DNA from: Nipponacmea schrenckii
Lineage: Eukaryota; Mollusca; Gastropoda; Lottiidae
DNA length: 64,000 bases
Direction: 5' to 3'
Assembly: GCA_030562195.1 (NCBI GenBank)
Contig: CM060203.1
Span: 6,028,208 to 6,092,207, forward strand
The notes beneath the pieces were generated by a model, which was not told where the DNA came from, did no database searches, and saw nothing but the letters and a program-made list of their open reading frames with translations. Positions 1 to 10,900 of this stretch are shown here, one piece after another. How positions within the stretch are numbered: position 1 is the first letter of the stretch; the number at the start of each line of letters is the position of its first letter. A program made the translations under genes and the position numbers.

Positions 1-277
1 GTCATTCAAGATATTTTGAACACAATTAATCCATGTAAAATTCAGTGACGAATTCAGCATTAACTTATAAAATGTGGCTGACATCTTAGGCACCGGGCTA
101 TTCATCAATTTGAACAAAAAACTTATCATTCTTGTTTTAATTTGAATTGATAATGGGAAAACTCCAAGTTCACCATAAACCATTGCGTTGGGCGTGCTAC
201 CTTTAACCTTCAATAATATTTTACAAAATCGTAATTGAAGTCTTTCTAAGTAAGTAAAGTCAGTACAACCCCATACT

Positions 278-1014
278 TCACATCCATATAGTGCTATAGG
301 ATACAATTAGGGCATTGAATAAATTTATTTGTGTGTCAATATCTAAGTGAAGGGCTTTTCCTTTTTGAAGGAGGGAAAACATTGCTGCTGACGCTTTTGT
401 ATATAAGGCTGTATATGATTTAGTGAAAGATCCATTATAATTAAATTTTATACCCAGGTACGTATAATCATCTACAACTTCAATAATTTGATCATTATAT
501 TTAATGATTGGTCTTTTACGTATTTTACCTCTAGAAAATACAAGTATTTTTGTCTTAGTGATATTGATATCTAGTTTCCATTGTGAGCAATACTTAGACA
601 TACTACTTACGGCATCCTGCAGATCTGACTCAGACTCGGCTAATAAAATAAAATCGTGTCATCTGCGTATAATAACACAAATAATTTCAGGTATACACCA
701 ACATTTTCGTAATCTGTTTCACGTAAACTTAGGCCTGCATATGATTTGGACAGGAATTGCGAAAGGTCTTTCAAATAAATAGAAAATAAAAGGGGAGATA
801 AGTTTTCACCTTGTCTAACACCGACTGAGCAATCAAATAATTCGGACAACTTATTATTGTGCCTTACACACGATTTGGCATTTTTGTATATATTAAAAAT
901 AACGTTAAATAACTTCCCTTTAATACCTGAGTATAAGATTTTTTGCCATAGTTCTAGCCTAGGGATTCCATCAAATGCTCGGCGATAATCAATAAAGCAT
1001 GTATAAAGTCTCAT
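278..1014 (-). pseudogene. LINE ORF2, RT palm and downstream region, frameshifted
   Basis: Continuation of ORF2 in two further frames. Positions 1014-640 carry RT motif A (FIDYRRAFD), motif B (GVRQGENLSP) and motif C (YADD). Soon after YADD the frame hits a stop. A shifted frame from about 640 to 278 continues with the expected post-catalytic residues (W-x-L-x-I-N-x-x-K-T-K, then TYLG). Homology continues toward position 1 in yet another frame (GELGVFPL-type region typical of metazoan LINE ORF2 C-termini). At least two lesions relative to ORF2 at 2849-1038 mean no functional polymerase can be made from this copy. Confidence 0.85.
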
Positions 1015-1037
1015 TTTTTTATTTAGGTATAATTCTA

Positions 1038-2849
1038 CTAAACAATATATTTACTAAGCCTAGAATTAACAATCGATGTGAATAATTTACATAAACAACT
1101 CAAAATGGTGATACCTCTATAGTTATTTGTATCTGAATGACTGCCCTTGTTCTTGTATATTGGATAAATCATTCCTAAAGTCCATTCAGACGGTACGATG
1201 CCAGTATCAAGTACGAGGATGAACAATAAAACGTACACAGATAACATTATTGGTTTGGTTGATTTGATGTACTCGTTAAGTACTTCGTCTCCTCCAAACG
1301 ATTTGCTGTTTTTCAATTTGTCTATACACATCTGGATTTCGGATTCTGTTATTAGGTTATTCAATAGTTCATTATGATTATCATCCATACTCTCAAGCAT
1401 TGTTCTTTCTGTCACGTCGTCAATCTTCTCACCATAGTTCAGATTCCGAAAATGATCATAGAAATCACTAATAGCCACTGAGCAATTCGATTGTTTCTTT
1501 CCATAAGTCAATAATTTCCAATATTCGCGTGTATTTGATCTTTTAAGTTTGTTCAGGTCACTGTTAAAGTTCTTGTTATACAAATCGAATTCTGCTTTCA
1601 ATTGTCTTTTATATTCTTGACTAGCGGTTTTCAAGCACTTTTGCGTTTCCTCAGATGGTTGGGATTTGTATTTGTTCTTGGCGTTAAAGAGCAGTTGTCT
1701 CTTTTCCTCACAAAGTTCATTAAACCAGGGTTTGGGACTTGTTTTGCGAGCTCTGTTTCTGTTGGTATTAACGGTACTACTTATTCCAACTGCTCTGGCA
1801 CTACCATTAAAAATTCCACAAACTTTAGAACTAATTTCATTGATTGTTGTTTGGTCAACAGAGTTCATGTTGATGTTTGATAGATCTTCAATGAGGGATT
1901 CAACCTCTGTAATATCAATGTGAGCAAGGAAAGAAGCTTCTTTCAGTGGATCCCATTTGATCTTCTGGTATTCAGCAGGTTGGTATTCTTGTCTTTCGTG
2001 ATTTCCAGACGCTCTGCACTGAAGATGTAAAGATAATGCACAGTGTTTGTCTGACAAAAGGGGATCAAAATCACAAACGCTAAAATTGCTCACGTGTTGG
2101 AATACTTTTGGTGTACCAATGTAGTCAACCACTGATCTCTCTGCACAGGTAAAATTTCCAACGTTTCTGTCCGTCCCACACCTTCCATTCATAATATAAA
2201 TCCCGAGATTTGTACACAATTGTAATAGTCTTTTTCTATATGCATTCACACATATGTCTTGGTTATGTCGTTTTAAGTCTATATCAGATGCAACCATCAA
2301 TTCGTTTGAATCTAGTTTCTCTCTCATATAAATATCTAACTCACTTTCTTCCCTATCGTTTAATGATACATAATCATCGTTCTCGCCTGTTCTACCATTT
2401 AAATCTCCAAGAAAACAAAATTCAGTTTCGTCTGTCAGTAGGTTTAAGTAGGTATCCTCTATTGCATCAAACATTGAAATAGAACTGTAAGGTGAGTTAA
2501 TTGGTGGAATGTAGGCTGCACAGATTAAAAGTTTATATCCAAAAATTACTTTATCAACGGTTGGCCACACTGAGAAATCGTTGTTTAACTTGTGAAATGT
2601 AATGTGTTTAATAAGTTTGTCTTTAACCAAGATGGCAACACCGCCAGAACTAATTTTACACTTAGATCTAGTGTTCAATGTTACATGATATCCATCAATA
2701 TTAACTGTGTCCAATATTCCGGTTTTTGTTTCAACTAAACATATTAAATCATAATCCGAGATGAAAGTTTCAAAGTCGTTCGACAAAAGTTTAGACGCAA
2801 GGCCACAAACATTAAGTGTAAGTATCTTGAGTTGATTTCCCTCATTCAC
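1038..2849 (-). CDS. LINE ORF2, endonuclease plus N-terminal part of reverse transcriptase
   Basis: A 603-aa open frame. Residues about 8-275 form an endonuclease/exonuclease/phosphatase domain: LNVCG near the start, the catalytic ETK motif (LVETKT), GGVAILVKD, FLGDLNGR (metal and phosphate contacts), SVVDYI and the terminal SDKHCAL (Asp-His pair). This enzyme nicks target DNA to prime reverse transcription. A linker follows, and from about residue 510 the RT domain starts (YRGITILSCLCKL). The frame ends soon after SRLSKYI, well before the catalytic palm, which continues in another frame at 1014-640. Open frames on + across this region are shadows. Confidence 0.85.
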   Translation of the reverse strand: MNEGNQLKILTLNVCGLASKLLSNDFETFISDYDLICLVETKTGILDTVNIDGYHVTLNTRSKCKISSGGVAILVKDKLIKHITFHKLNNDFSVWPTVDKVIFGYKLLICAAYIPPINSPYSSISMFDAIEDTYLNLLTDETEFCFLGDLNGRTGENDDYVSLNDREESELDIYMREKLDSNELMVASDIDLKRHNQDICVNAYRKRLLQLCTNLGIYIMNGRCGTDRNVGNFTCAERSVVDYIGTPKVFQHVSNFSVCDFDPLLSDKHCALSLHLQCRASGNHERQEYQPAEYQKIKWDPLKEASFLAHIDITEVESLIEDLSNINMNSVDQTTINEISSKVCGIFNGSARAVGISSTVNTNRNRARKTSPKPWFNELCEEKRQLLFNAKNKYKSQPSEETQKCLKTASQEYKRQLKAEFDLYNKNFNSDLNKLKRSNTREYWKLLTYGKKQSNCSVAISDFYDHFRNLNYGEKIDDVTERTMLESMDDNHNELLNNLITESEIQMCIDKLKNSKSFGGDEVLNEYIKSTKPIMLSVYVLLFILVLDTGIVPSEWTLGMIYPIYKNKGSHSDTNNYRGITILSCLCKLFTSIVNSRLSKYIV

Positions 2850-2868
2850 CTGTAGCTATAAGTTGCTC

Positions 2869-3672
2869 TCATCTTACACCACTTGAATTCACAGCAAAAG
2901 ATGAGTTGTTAGGTAAATGTTTGATTAGAAATCTCGAGTTAGTGTTTATCACTCTCTCAATATGGGTTTTGGATCTTGCAATAAACACATTTTTAAAGAC
3001 CGATCGTGTAAGTTTCTTCTTATTAGCTAACACCATATTTCTTTGTTCAGAGTTCTGAAAAGTGACTTTAACTAGGCCTGGTTTTGAGATCGATCTAGAT
3101 TTAAATCGGTTGACGTTGGTAACTGTAATCAAATTATAAGTTTCTTCACCCAAGGTCTTGAGTATATCACAGACCTTCTGTTTTATGTTTTCAGTTTGAT
3201 CATAGTTTACCCCAAACATGACAATTGCCTCGTTTTCATTTTCAAATGGTTGGGCATGAGTACATTCACCTTTCTTATGAGTTTCTTCTAGAACTGATAT
3301 CCTACCCTCTAGTCCCTGAACATTGTAGAGCACTTTATCTATCTTTACTTTCTCTGCACTGATATCTATTGAGAGTTCATCATGTAGAATTTTTAATTTA
3401 GTATCAATTGTATTCATAACTTCAATTTTCAAATCATCAATTTTCTTCTCCAGTTTATGATAAATATTTTCTTGACTTACTTTTATGTCTTCAATGCTTC
3501 CCTTCATTTCTGCTATCGATCCGATTAGGACTTCCATTTGTTTGGCGACTAAATCCATATCACTATTCACTGATCCGATAATGTCCACTTTTAGGTTTTT
3601 ATTTTCAGGCTTTGGTGTTTCTCCTTCACTTGATCTGTCTCTCTTCAGATTTGCGCTATTATTCACAGACAT
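2869..3672 (-). CDS. LINE ORF1 protein, coiled-coil nucleic-acid binding
   Basis: A 267-aa open frame immediately upstream of ORF2 and separated from it by 19 bp, the usual LINE layout. The N-terminus is polar and charged. Residues from about 45 to 130 are rich in heptad-like I/L/V, K and E (start MEVLIGSIAEM), as expected for a coiled coil that trimerises ORF1 proteins. The C-terminal half (about 145-260) has short beta/alpha stretches (IVMFGVN, VKVTFQNSEQRNMVL) resembling the RRM-like fold of L1-type ORF1, and a basic tail. In the family this protein packages the element RNA. No zinc knuckle is visible. The frame is intact even though ORF2 is damaged. Confidence 0.75.
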   Translation of the reverse strand: MSVNNSANLKRDRSSEGETPKPENKNLKVDIIGSVNSDMDLVAKQMEVLIGSIAEMKGSIEDIKVSQENIYHKLEKKIDDLKIEVMNTIDTKLKILHDELSIDISAEKVKIDKVLYNVQGLEGRISVLEETHKKGECTHAQPFENENEAIVMFGVNYDQTENIKQKVCDILKTLGEETYNLITVTNVNRFKSRSISKPGLVKVTFQNSEQRNMVLANKKKLTRSVFKNVFIARSKTHIERVINTNSRFLIKHLPNNSSFAVNSSGVR

Positions 3673-3771
3673 TGTCCATCATACATAGTCAGATACTTTG
3701 GAAATATATGAAACAAAGACACAAAATATTTGTCACGCTTCACTGAACTTCAGAGCTAATATTTATACTTC

Positions 3772-6032
3772 ATAACTCTGGTTATATTGAGGCTTGTAAC
3801 TTAATCCATGTTATCCAGTCTTTATTTGGTAAGAATTATTACAGTGTTTGATATCGTGGTATAATGTATTTAGACAGCACGATTCAGATTACTCTGGTTA
3901 TATTGAGGCTAGTGAATTAATCCATGTTATCCAGTCTTTATTTGGTAAGAATTATTACAGTGTTTGATATCATGGTATAATGTATTTAGACAACACGATT
4001 CAGATAACTCTGGTTATATTGAGGCTAGTGAATTAATCCATGTTATCCAGTCTTTATTTGGTAAGAATTATTACAGTGTTTGATATCATGGTATAATGTA
4101 TTTAGACAACACGATTTAGATTACTCTGGTTATATTGAGGTCAGTGAATAAATCCATGTTATCCATTCTTTATTTGGTAAGAACTATTACAGTGTTTGAT
4201 ATCATGGTATAATGTATTTAGACAACACGATTCAGATAACTCTGGTTATATTGAGGCTAGTGAATTAATCGATGTTATTCAGTCTTTATTTGGTAAGAAT
4301 TATGACAGTGTTTGATATCATGGTATAATGTATTTAGACAACACGATTCAGATAACTCTGGTTATATTGAGGCTAGTGAATTAATCGATGTTATTCAGTC
4401 TTTATTTGGTAAGAATTATGACAGTGTTTGATATCATGGTATAATGTATTTAGACAACACGATTCAGATAACTCTGGTTATATTGAGGCTAGTGAATTAA
4501 TCCATGTTATCCAGTCTTTATTTGGTAAGAATTATTACAGTGTTTGATATCATGGTATAATGTATTTAGACAACACGATTTAGATTACTCTGGTTATATT
4601 GAGGCCAGTGAATAAATCCATGTTATCCAGTCTTTATTTGGTAAGAACTATTACAGTGTTTGATATCAAGGTATAATGTATTTAGGCAACACGATTCAGA
4701 TAACTCTGGTTATATTGAGGCTAGTGAATTAATCGATGTTATTCAGTCTTTATTTGGTAAGAATTATGACAGTGTTTGATATCATGGTATAATGTATTTA
4801 GACAACACGATTCAGATAACTCTGGTTATATTGAGGCTAGTGAATTAATCGATGTTATTCAGTCTTTATTTGGTAAGAATTATGACAGTGTTTGATATCA
4901 TGGTATAATGTATTTAGACAACACGATTCAGATAACTCTGGTTATATTGAGGCTAGTGAATTAATCCATGTTATCCAGTCTTTATTTGGTACGAATTATT
5001 ACAGTGTTTGATATCATGGTATAATGTATTTAGACAACACGATTCAGATAACTCTGGTTATATTGAGGCCAGTGAATTAATCCACGTTATCCAGTCTTTA
5101 TTTGGTAAGAATTATTACAGTGTTTGATATCGTGGTATAATGTATTTAGACAACACGATTCAGATAACTCTGGTTATATTGAGGCTAGTGAATTAATCCA
5201 TGTTATCCAGTCTTTATTTGGTAAGAATTATGACAGTGTTTGATATCGTGGTATAATGTATTTAGACAACACGATTCAGATAACTCTGGTTATATTGAGG
5301 CTAGTGAATTAATCCATGTTATCCAGTCTTTATTTGGTAAGAATTATTACAGTGTTTGATATCATGGTATAATGTATTTAGACAACACGATTCAGATAAC
5401 TCTGGTTATATTGAGGCTAGTGAATTAATCGATGTTATTCAGTCTTTATTTGGTAAGAATTATGACAGTGTTTGATATCATGGTATAATGTATTTAGACA
5501 ACACGATTCAGATAACTCTGGTTATATTGAGGCTAGTGAATTAATCCATGTTATCCAGTCTTTATTTGGTACGAATTATTACAGTGTTTGATATCATGGT
5601 ATAATGTATTTAGACAACACGATTCAGATAACTCTGGTTATATTGAGGCCAGTGAATTAATCCACGTTATCCAGTCTTTATTTGGTAAGAACTATTACAG
5701 TGTTTGATATCGTGGTATAATGTATTTAGACAACACGATTCAGATAACTCTGGTTATATTGAGGCTAGTGAATTAATCCATGTTATCCAGTCTTTATTTG
5801 GTAAGAATTATGACAGTGTTTGATATCGTGGTATAATGTATTTAGACAACACGATTCAGATAACTCTGGTTATATTGAGGCCAGTGAATTAATCCATGTT
5901 ATCCAGTCTTTATTTGGTAAGAATTATTACAGTGTTTGATATCATGGTATAATGTATTTAGACAACACGATTCAGATAACTCTGGTTATATTGAAGCCAG
6001 TGAATTAATCCATGTTATCCAGTCTTTATTTG
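3772..6032 (+). repeat. 116-bp tandem array: PEF exon (100 bp) + 16-bp GT...AG spacer, 19 full copies
   Basis: Full exon copies start at 3845 and then every 116 bp without any indel up to 5933. A partial copy (about 3772-3828) precedes them. Spacers read gtaagaattattacag or one-base variants of it. Copies 3 (4077) and 7 (4541) have a TAA in the exon frame; the other 17 stay open. Recurring differences are N to Y in the EF loop, H to D in the exit helix, W to R in copy 8, and silent tca/tcg. Larger 4-unit and 5-unit periodicities are visible. Confidence 0.95.
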
Positions 6033-7924
6033 GTAAGAACTATTGCTGTGTTATTAAAGAAATGTGTTATACCATTATGATTATTTTCTTTTTTTTAATG
6101 TTTTCTCTGCTTCTTAATTTTCAAACCCTATCTTAAAAAATATTACAATTTGGTACATATCAATAGTATATTAGAAAACAATTTTCTTGTTTCGTTTTGT
6201 TTGTACAAGATTATAACAGAAGCTTGGTATAAAGGTAAAATTAAATATACTGGTATCATTGCAGGGTTCCAGATCTCCCCAGCCTGTCTGGAGACGATAT
6301 TAAAAAGATATTCCAGAGTGATTCAAGGACATGGTTGTCTTATAGCTTTTGATGATTTTGTCTCGTTATCAGTTCGATTACGAGCATATACAGGTATCAA
6401 GCTATTACAAACTTCATCTTATACATCATCACAATGACAAGCTATTACAAACTTCATCTTATACATCTTCACAATGTCAAGTTATTACAAACTTCATCTT
6501 ATACATCATCACAATGGCAAGCTATTACAAACTTCATCTAATACATCTTCACAATGTCAAGTTATTACAAACTTCATCTTATATATCTTCACAATGTCAA
6601 GTTATTACAAACTTCATCTAATACATCTTCACAATGTCAAGTTATTACAAACTTCATCTTAAACATCATCACAATGTCAAGCTATTACAAACTTCATCTT
6701 ATACATCATCACAATGACAAGCTATTACAAACTTCATCTAATACATCTTCACAATGACGAGTTATTACAAACTTCATCTTATATATCTTCACAATGTCAA
6801 ACTATTACAAACTTCATCTTATACATCTTCACAATGTCAAGCTATTACAAACTTCATCTTATACATCTTTACAATGTCAAGCTATTACAAACTTTCATCT
6901 TATACATCTTCACAATGTCAAGTTATTACAAACTTCATCTTATACATCTTTACAATATCAAGCTATTACTAACTTCATCTTATACATCTTCACAATGTCA
7001 CACTATTACAAACTTAATCTTATACATCTTCACAATGTCAAGCTATTACAAACTTTATCTTATTCATCTTCACAATGTCAAGCTATTACAAACTTTATCT
7101 TATACATCTGCACAATGTCAAGATATTATAAACTTTATCTTATACATCTTCACAATGTCAAGCTATTACAAACTTTATCTTATATATCTTTACAATGTCA
7201 AGCTATTACAAACTTTATCTTATACATCTTTACAATGTCAGGCTATTACAAACTTTATCTTATATATCTTCACAATGTCAAGATATTACCAACATTATCA
7301 TATACCATGACTGCTATAGCCTCCATTATTATACCGTGGAAATTTGTAAATGTTTGTAAATGCTATGCTATGTTAATTTGTTTGATTTGTAGATGCTTTT
7401 AGAAGACGAGATGCTCAACAAAACGGTCAAGAAACTGGTATGACAACATTTCAATATGATGATGTAAGTGTGGACTGCTCTTTAAATTTGACACATCAAG
7501 GACCTGTTTCAGATAAAGATCATTAGTTGAATTTTGTTCTGAGAATAGTTTACTCTCTCAATAATGAAGAAATTTTATATGTAAGATGTAGGGAGAAATG
7601 GAGACTTAGGGAATTATTGGGGGTCAGGGAATAAACTGGGGTAGGGAATAGACTTGAGGGGGTAGGGAAGAGCCCAATGGAATTATTGGGACGATCCAGC
7701 AGAAAATATCTTTACCAATGTTCTCTAGAGAGACTGTAGAATATGATGCAAGGGAGGCAAGTCAAACAAGCCCAGTTAGTACCATTGAGTCAGAAATAAA
7801 TACTTTTAAAAAGTTAGACTACAAATAAATATTAGATGGGAGGTAATATATACAAGCTTAATTTAAATTAGACTACAATTGATTTCTTTTATTTCAGTTT
7901 TTAAGATGTGTAATGTGCCTTTAG
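3845..7924 (+). CDS. 3' part of a penta-EF-hand (sorcin/grancalcin-like) calcium-binding protein gene
   Basis: Four exons join in frame: 5933-6032 (last copy of an amplified exon), 6265-6393, 7393-7463 and 7898-7924, the last with the stop. They total 327 nt, or 108 residues plus stop. Donors are gtaagaa, gtatcaa and gtaagtg; acceptors are ttattacag, cattgcag, tttgtag and atttcag. The product covers the last EF-hands of a PEF protein. A canonical 12-residue loop DSDNSGYIEASE follows WYNVFRQH. Then come a helix, FQISP...AFDDFVSLSVRLRAYT, DAFRRRD and the family-typical terminus FQYDDFLRCVMCL. PEF proteins dimerise through the last EF-hand and bind membranes or partners in a calcium-dependent way. 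The FRRRD and YDDF-x-x-C end favours sorcin/grancalcin over calpain. Upstream exons lie left of the LINE or are lost. The span given includes the exon array. Confidence 0.85.
5933..6032 (+). CDS. PEF exon with canonical EF-hand (last array copy)
   Basis: 100-bp exon, phase 0 in and phase 1 out. It encodes CLISWYNVF, the EF loop DSDNSGYIEASE (ligands D1, D3, S5, Y7 backbone, E9, E12) and the exit helix ELIHVIQSLF. The donor G|gtaagaac is followed by unique intron sequence (no AG after 16 bp), so this copy is the one contiguous with the downstream exons. Confidence 0.8.
6265..6393 (+). CDS. PEF exon, penultimate EF-hand region
   Basis: 129-bp exon after cattgcag. Phase 1 in completes the Gly codon left by the preceding exon, giving SLFGFQISP. 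It encodes a helix (CLETILKRYS), a degenerate loop with a GHGC insertion, and AFDDFVSLSVRLRAYT. It ends aca-g|gtatcaag, phase 1. The 40-bp minisatellite starts four bases after the exon end. Confidence 0.85.
6397..7300 (+). repeat. 40-bp minisatellite in PEF intron, about 22 copies
   Basis: Unit core is aagctattacaaacttcatc followed by ttatacatcttcacaatgtc. It begins four bases after the exon donor at 6394 and stops about 90 bp before the next exon. Long frames here arise because stops are rare in the unit. A block of the same family in reverse orientation lies at 55,065-55,415. Confidence 0.9.
7301..7360 (+). mobile_element. Terminal segment of a foldback-type repeat at the end of the 40-bp array
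   Basis: Bases right after the array (ataccatgactgctatagc, then ...ataccgtgga) match the left outer arm of the foldback element at 12,142-12,190 (taccttgacagcaatagcta-like). The 40-bp array may therefore be the internal satellite of such an element. Confidence 0.45.
7393..7463 (+). CDS. PEF exon encoding the DAFRRRD segment
   Basis: 71-bp exon after tttgatttgtag. The first two bases complete an Asp codon. It encodes DAFRRRDAQQNG...MTTFQYDD and ends at gat|gtaagtg in phase 0. This matches the region before the final EF-hand helix of sorcin and grancalcin. Confidence 0.85.
7898..7924 (+). CDS. PEF terminal coding exon
   Basis: 27-bp coding part after ttttatttcag, phase 0. It encodes FLRCVMCL and then TAG at 7922. 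Length, phase and residues all fit the usual PEF C-terminus; the 3' UTR follows with no clear end. Confidence 0.8.
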   Translation, partial: FLRCVMCL

Positions 7925-10900
7925 TCAGTCTACTTCCAACTTTATTGACTGTTAAACATCTGTACAAGCCAAATATCTCTCAGCGCCTGGGTTAGTCAAC
8001 CTATCATTCATTTCAGAGTGTCCACATAGTCAGTAATGATTATATAGGTTATACACGTATTTAGGTTTGTCAACAGGACTTGTAAGAGTGTCCACTTATA
8101 TTAATTATTTTGTATATGTATTGTCTAGGCTAACCCCAGCTACTGATATTTATATATTACTCGCTGTGTTTTAATATTCATATTTAACTGTGATGATGTA
8201 TAATTTATTCTGTTTTAAATATAAAACGTAGTCTTCCTTATTCCAATCACTAACTATTTGAGTGCTTTTTATAATTTAATTAATATATAACTTGTATACA
8301 ATCTGTGATATTATTATTATGTACAATATAAAATTCAACTGTTTTTGTATTACATTGTTTAGCGTATTTAGATTATTTAAAACTGTCATGAGTATTCCAC
8401 TAGGACCCCAGCAGCCATATGGAACAACCCCCAACCACATTTCCCCTTCCCTCCGACAGTCTAAACTACTGTTGATTACCGTTAGGATTAAGAAGAAGAG
8501 AACCAGCTGTTAAAGTTTTATGCCCTTTACTCTATACCACCCCGCTAGGATACCCAAGTACCAAACCGCCACCAAGGTACCAAAATATTCCATACAAAGT
8601 CTAAACCCCACTAGGGAACCAAAATACCCCACCCTAAATACCACTGGTGCTATATCAAAAAGAAAACTATTAAAAATCGTGAAGTTTAATAATATATAGA
8701 TTACCAGTTATTTACAAGTTATATAAATATAAAATGATAAATACAGACAAATCTCAACGTGAATAACAAATATCCCCCCCCCCCTTCTCTATAAATACTC
8801 CACAGTTTTCAGACAGCTGTATTTCAAATATAGACACATGAAGTGTTGCTGATATCTGAGTCACGGTAGTTTATACCTCGACTATTTTATCCTAAGTATT
8901 AACCTCAGCTTTTCAAAAACTGTTTAATATAAATAATAAAACTGACAATTCCGTCGCGAAAACTATTTGACTTGAATGGAATTATTTCGTAATCTAGTTA
9001 ATTGCAGACTTTCTAGAGGAACATAGAATTATACAAAGATGCTGTAAGTGTTTCTGATATACAAACACAGACAGGACGCCTTGGATACATCTCCTTTAAT
9101 ATAAAAACTGACCGATTGAACACAGTAGATCAACGAACACATAGTAAATATACCTAAGAATAGTAAGAGCTGTTTTAGACTGAAAATACATAAATATAGC
9201 CTACACAGGGGGAGTCAGTTTTAAACTTTACAAACCCTTTAGAAGATCCGAAATCGTCACTTTGAGGCATTTAAAACCTTATTGTAACGTCTTATAAGCG
9301 TATTAAATCTCCCCTAGAATATCTGCAGGTCTTATTTATTAAACTACGTAATATTCCCACATAGATATAACATACGCACATTGACATACATGTCCTACAT
9401 GATGATGAAATACCATAAACTGAAATATACCAGTTGTTGTTGTGGCAACACAGATTGCGTAACCTTCATGTCAGTGACCGGTCACAGGTCATAGGTCATA
9501 GGTCACAAGAATAATATAGTTTTAAAACACAAAATTGTTCAAATTAAATACAATATTAGTACAAAATTATTAAAAAGTGAAAATGTATTAGTTTCATGTA
9601 CAAGTGAAATCGTTAAGGTGTCGGGGCAGGGTTTTTTTCAAACTGAGGTGACAATATTAAAATATTTGTAAATTATTCTCAGATCGAAGGAAACCCATGA
9701 GAAAATTAGTACATCCAAGATATTACAAGAAGGCTACGATGTTCGTAATAACTAAACCACTAGTATATATGCATTCGTATAAGAAACATTTTAATTGTGT
9801 GGTAATCTGCTTTTAGAACAATAACCGTAAATATCAGTAAGAATGTTTTAAACGATTTGTATCTTTTTCAAGTATATATCAAATTATCGCCCCAGGAAAA
9901 TACAAAAACTAATTTACGATATTTAACAATAATAAAGAACATTTTTGCAATCAATCAGTCAATATAAAAAAATAGGTTCACCTCTATATGTTTAACTTCT
10001 ATTTAAGTGATTAAATGAATGGTTCAAATCATTGACTATTTGAACGGTTTTAAACAAATTTTTCTAGACTTTGTATGTGTATTAGGGATAATGAAAGCTT
10101 AAATTTACACCATTCTTATTTTCTGTCAGATTGTTTCTTAGTAAAGTTGATGACGTTTCTTACATAAAAACTACTATATAAAACAATGATATTTATGATA
10201 GTGACGTCATGTCATATTAATAGACCAATTTTTTGGTTGATCAATAAAATTTCAATACCAATTAACTACTATAGAAAAGTATTTCAATGCATTGAAATAT
10301 AAATAGGTTTACCTTAGTCAGAACTAGTCTTCTTATAAGTCAGAAGGGTTCAGTTTTATTAATTCGAATGAAATGAAAATGAAATTTTACGTCTACCATC
10401 TAATGGATTATAAAAACAGACAAGAATTCATTCGAATAACAACAATAACAACAACAAATTAAAATAACAATAACAATCAGAATATCACCGGGAAATCTTC
10501 ATCCAAAAACAAACTATTATCATTAACACATATAGAATGATTATTTCGAAACTTGACATTTCTACTGGATCAATGACCAGAATATCTTTCACTTATAACG
10601 GTGAATTTCACAAGTTCATTAATCTAACAGCCTGTAGAAATATAACACCAAACACTCAGTAGTATAACCGAGTTAGTTGGTATGATGACATGTTAACATC
10701 TACTTCCAGCTAACTGATAAAATACATTCTAACACTAACTTTACTATTTTGAGCCAACTTTCTTAAAAACTTTAGAAATAATTCAAAATATTTTTTTGGT
10801 TTGCTCAGAAAATAAGGTTTGTAGTGTGATAAATTAAAATAATAAAATCAACAAATCGCATAAAATCACCGAGTTTAACATTTCACTAACAATAATACCA

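Larger units (their letters stand above)
1..3771 (-). mobile_element. Non-LTR retrotransposon (LINE), 3' end outside window, defective
   Basis: A LINE read right to left. It has ORF1 (3672-2869) and then ORF2 (2849 down to the left edge), with an apurinic-type endonuclease followed by reverse transcriptase. The frame is broken at least twice: about 1014-1038, where part of the RT fingers region seems deleted, and about 601-640, just after the YADD box. This copy is therefore not autonomous. A short leader (3673 to about 3771) ends where the PEF exon array begins. The 3' end, tail and target duplication lie left of the window, so full length cannot be judged. Two ORFs with an EEP endonuclease place it in the Jockey/CR1/I/L1-like group; I cannot fix the clade. 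Confidence 0.9.

Noticed and set aside
3845..6032. Reading the exon array as a long multi-EF-hand protein
   Set aside because: The 116-bp unit is not a multiple of three and splicing two 100-bp copies together gives a stop within seven codons.
6265..7924. Calling the PEF gene a calpain
   Set aside because: The C-terminus FRRRD...YDDFLRCVMCL is closer to sorcin/grancalcin, and no protease domain is in view; upstream exons are outside the window.
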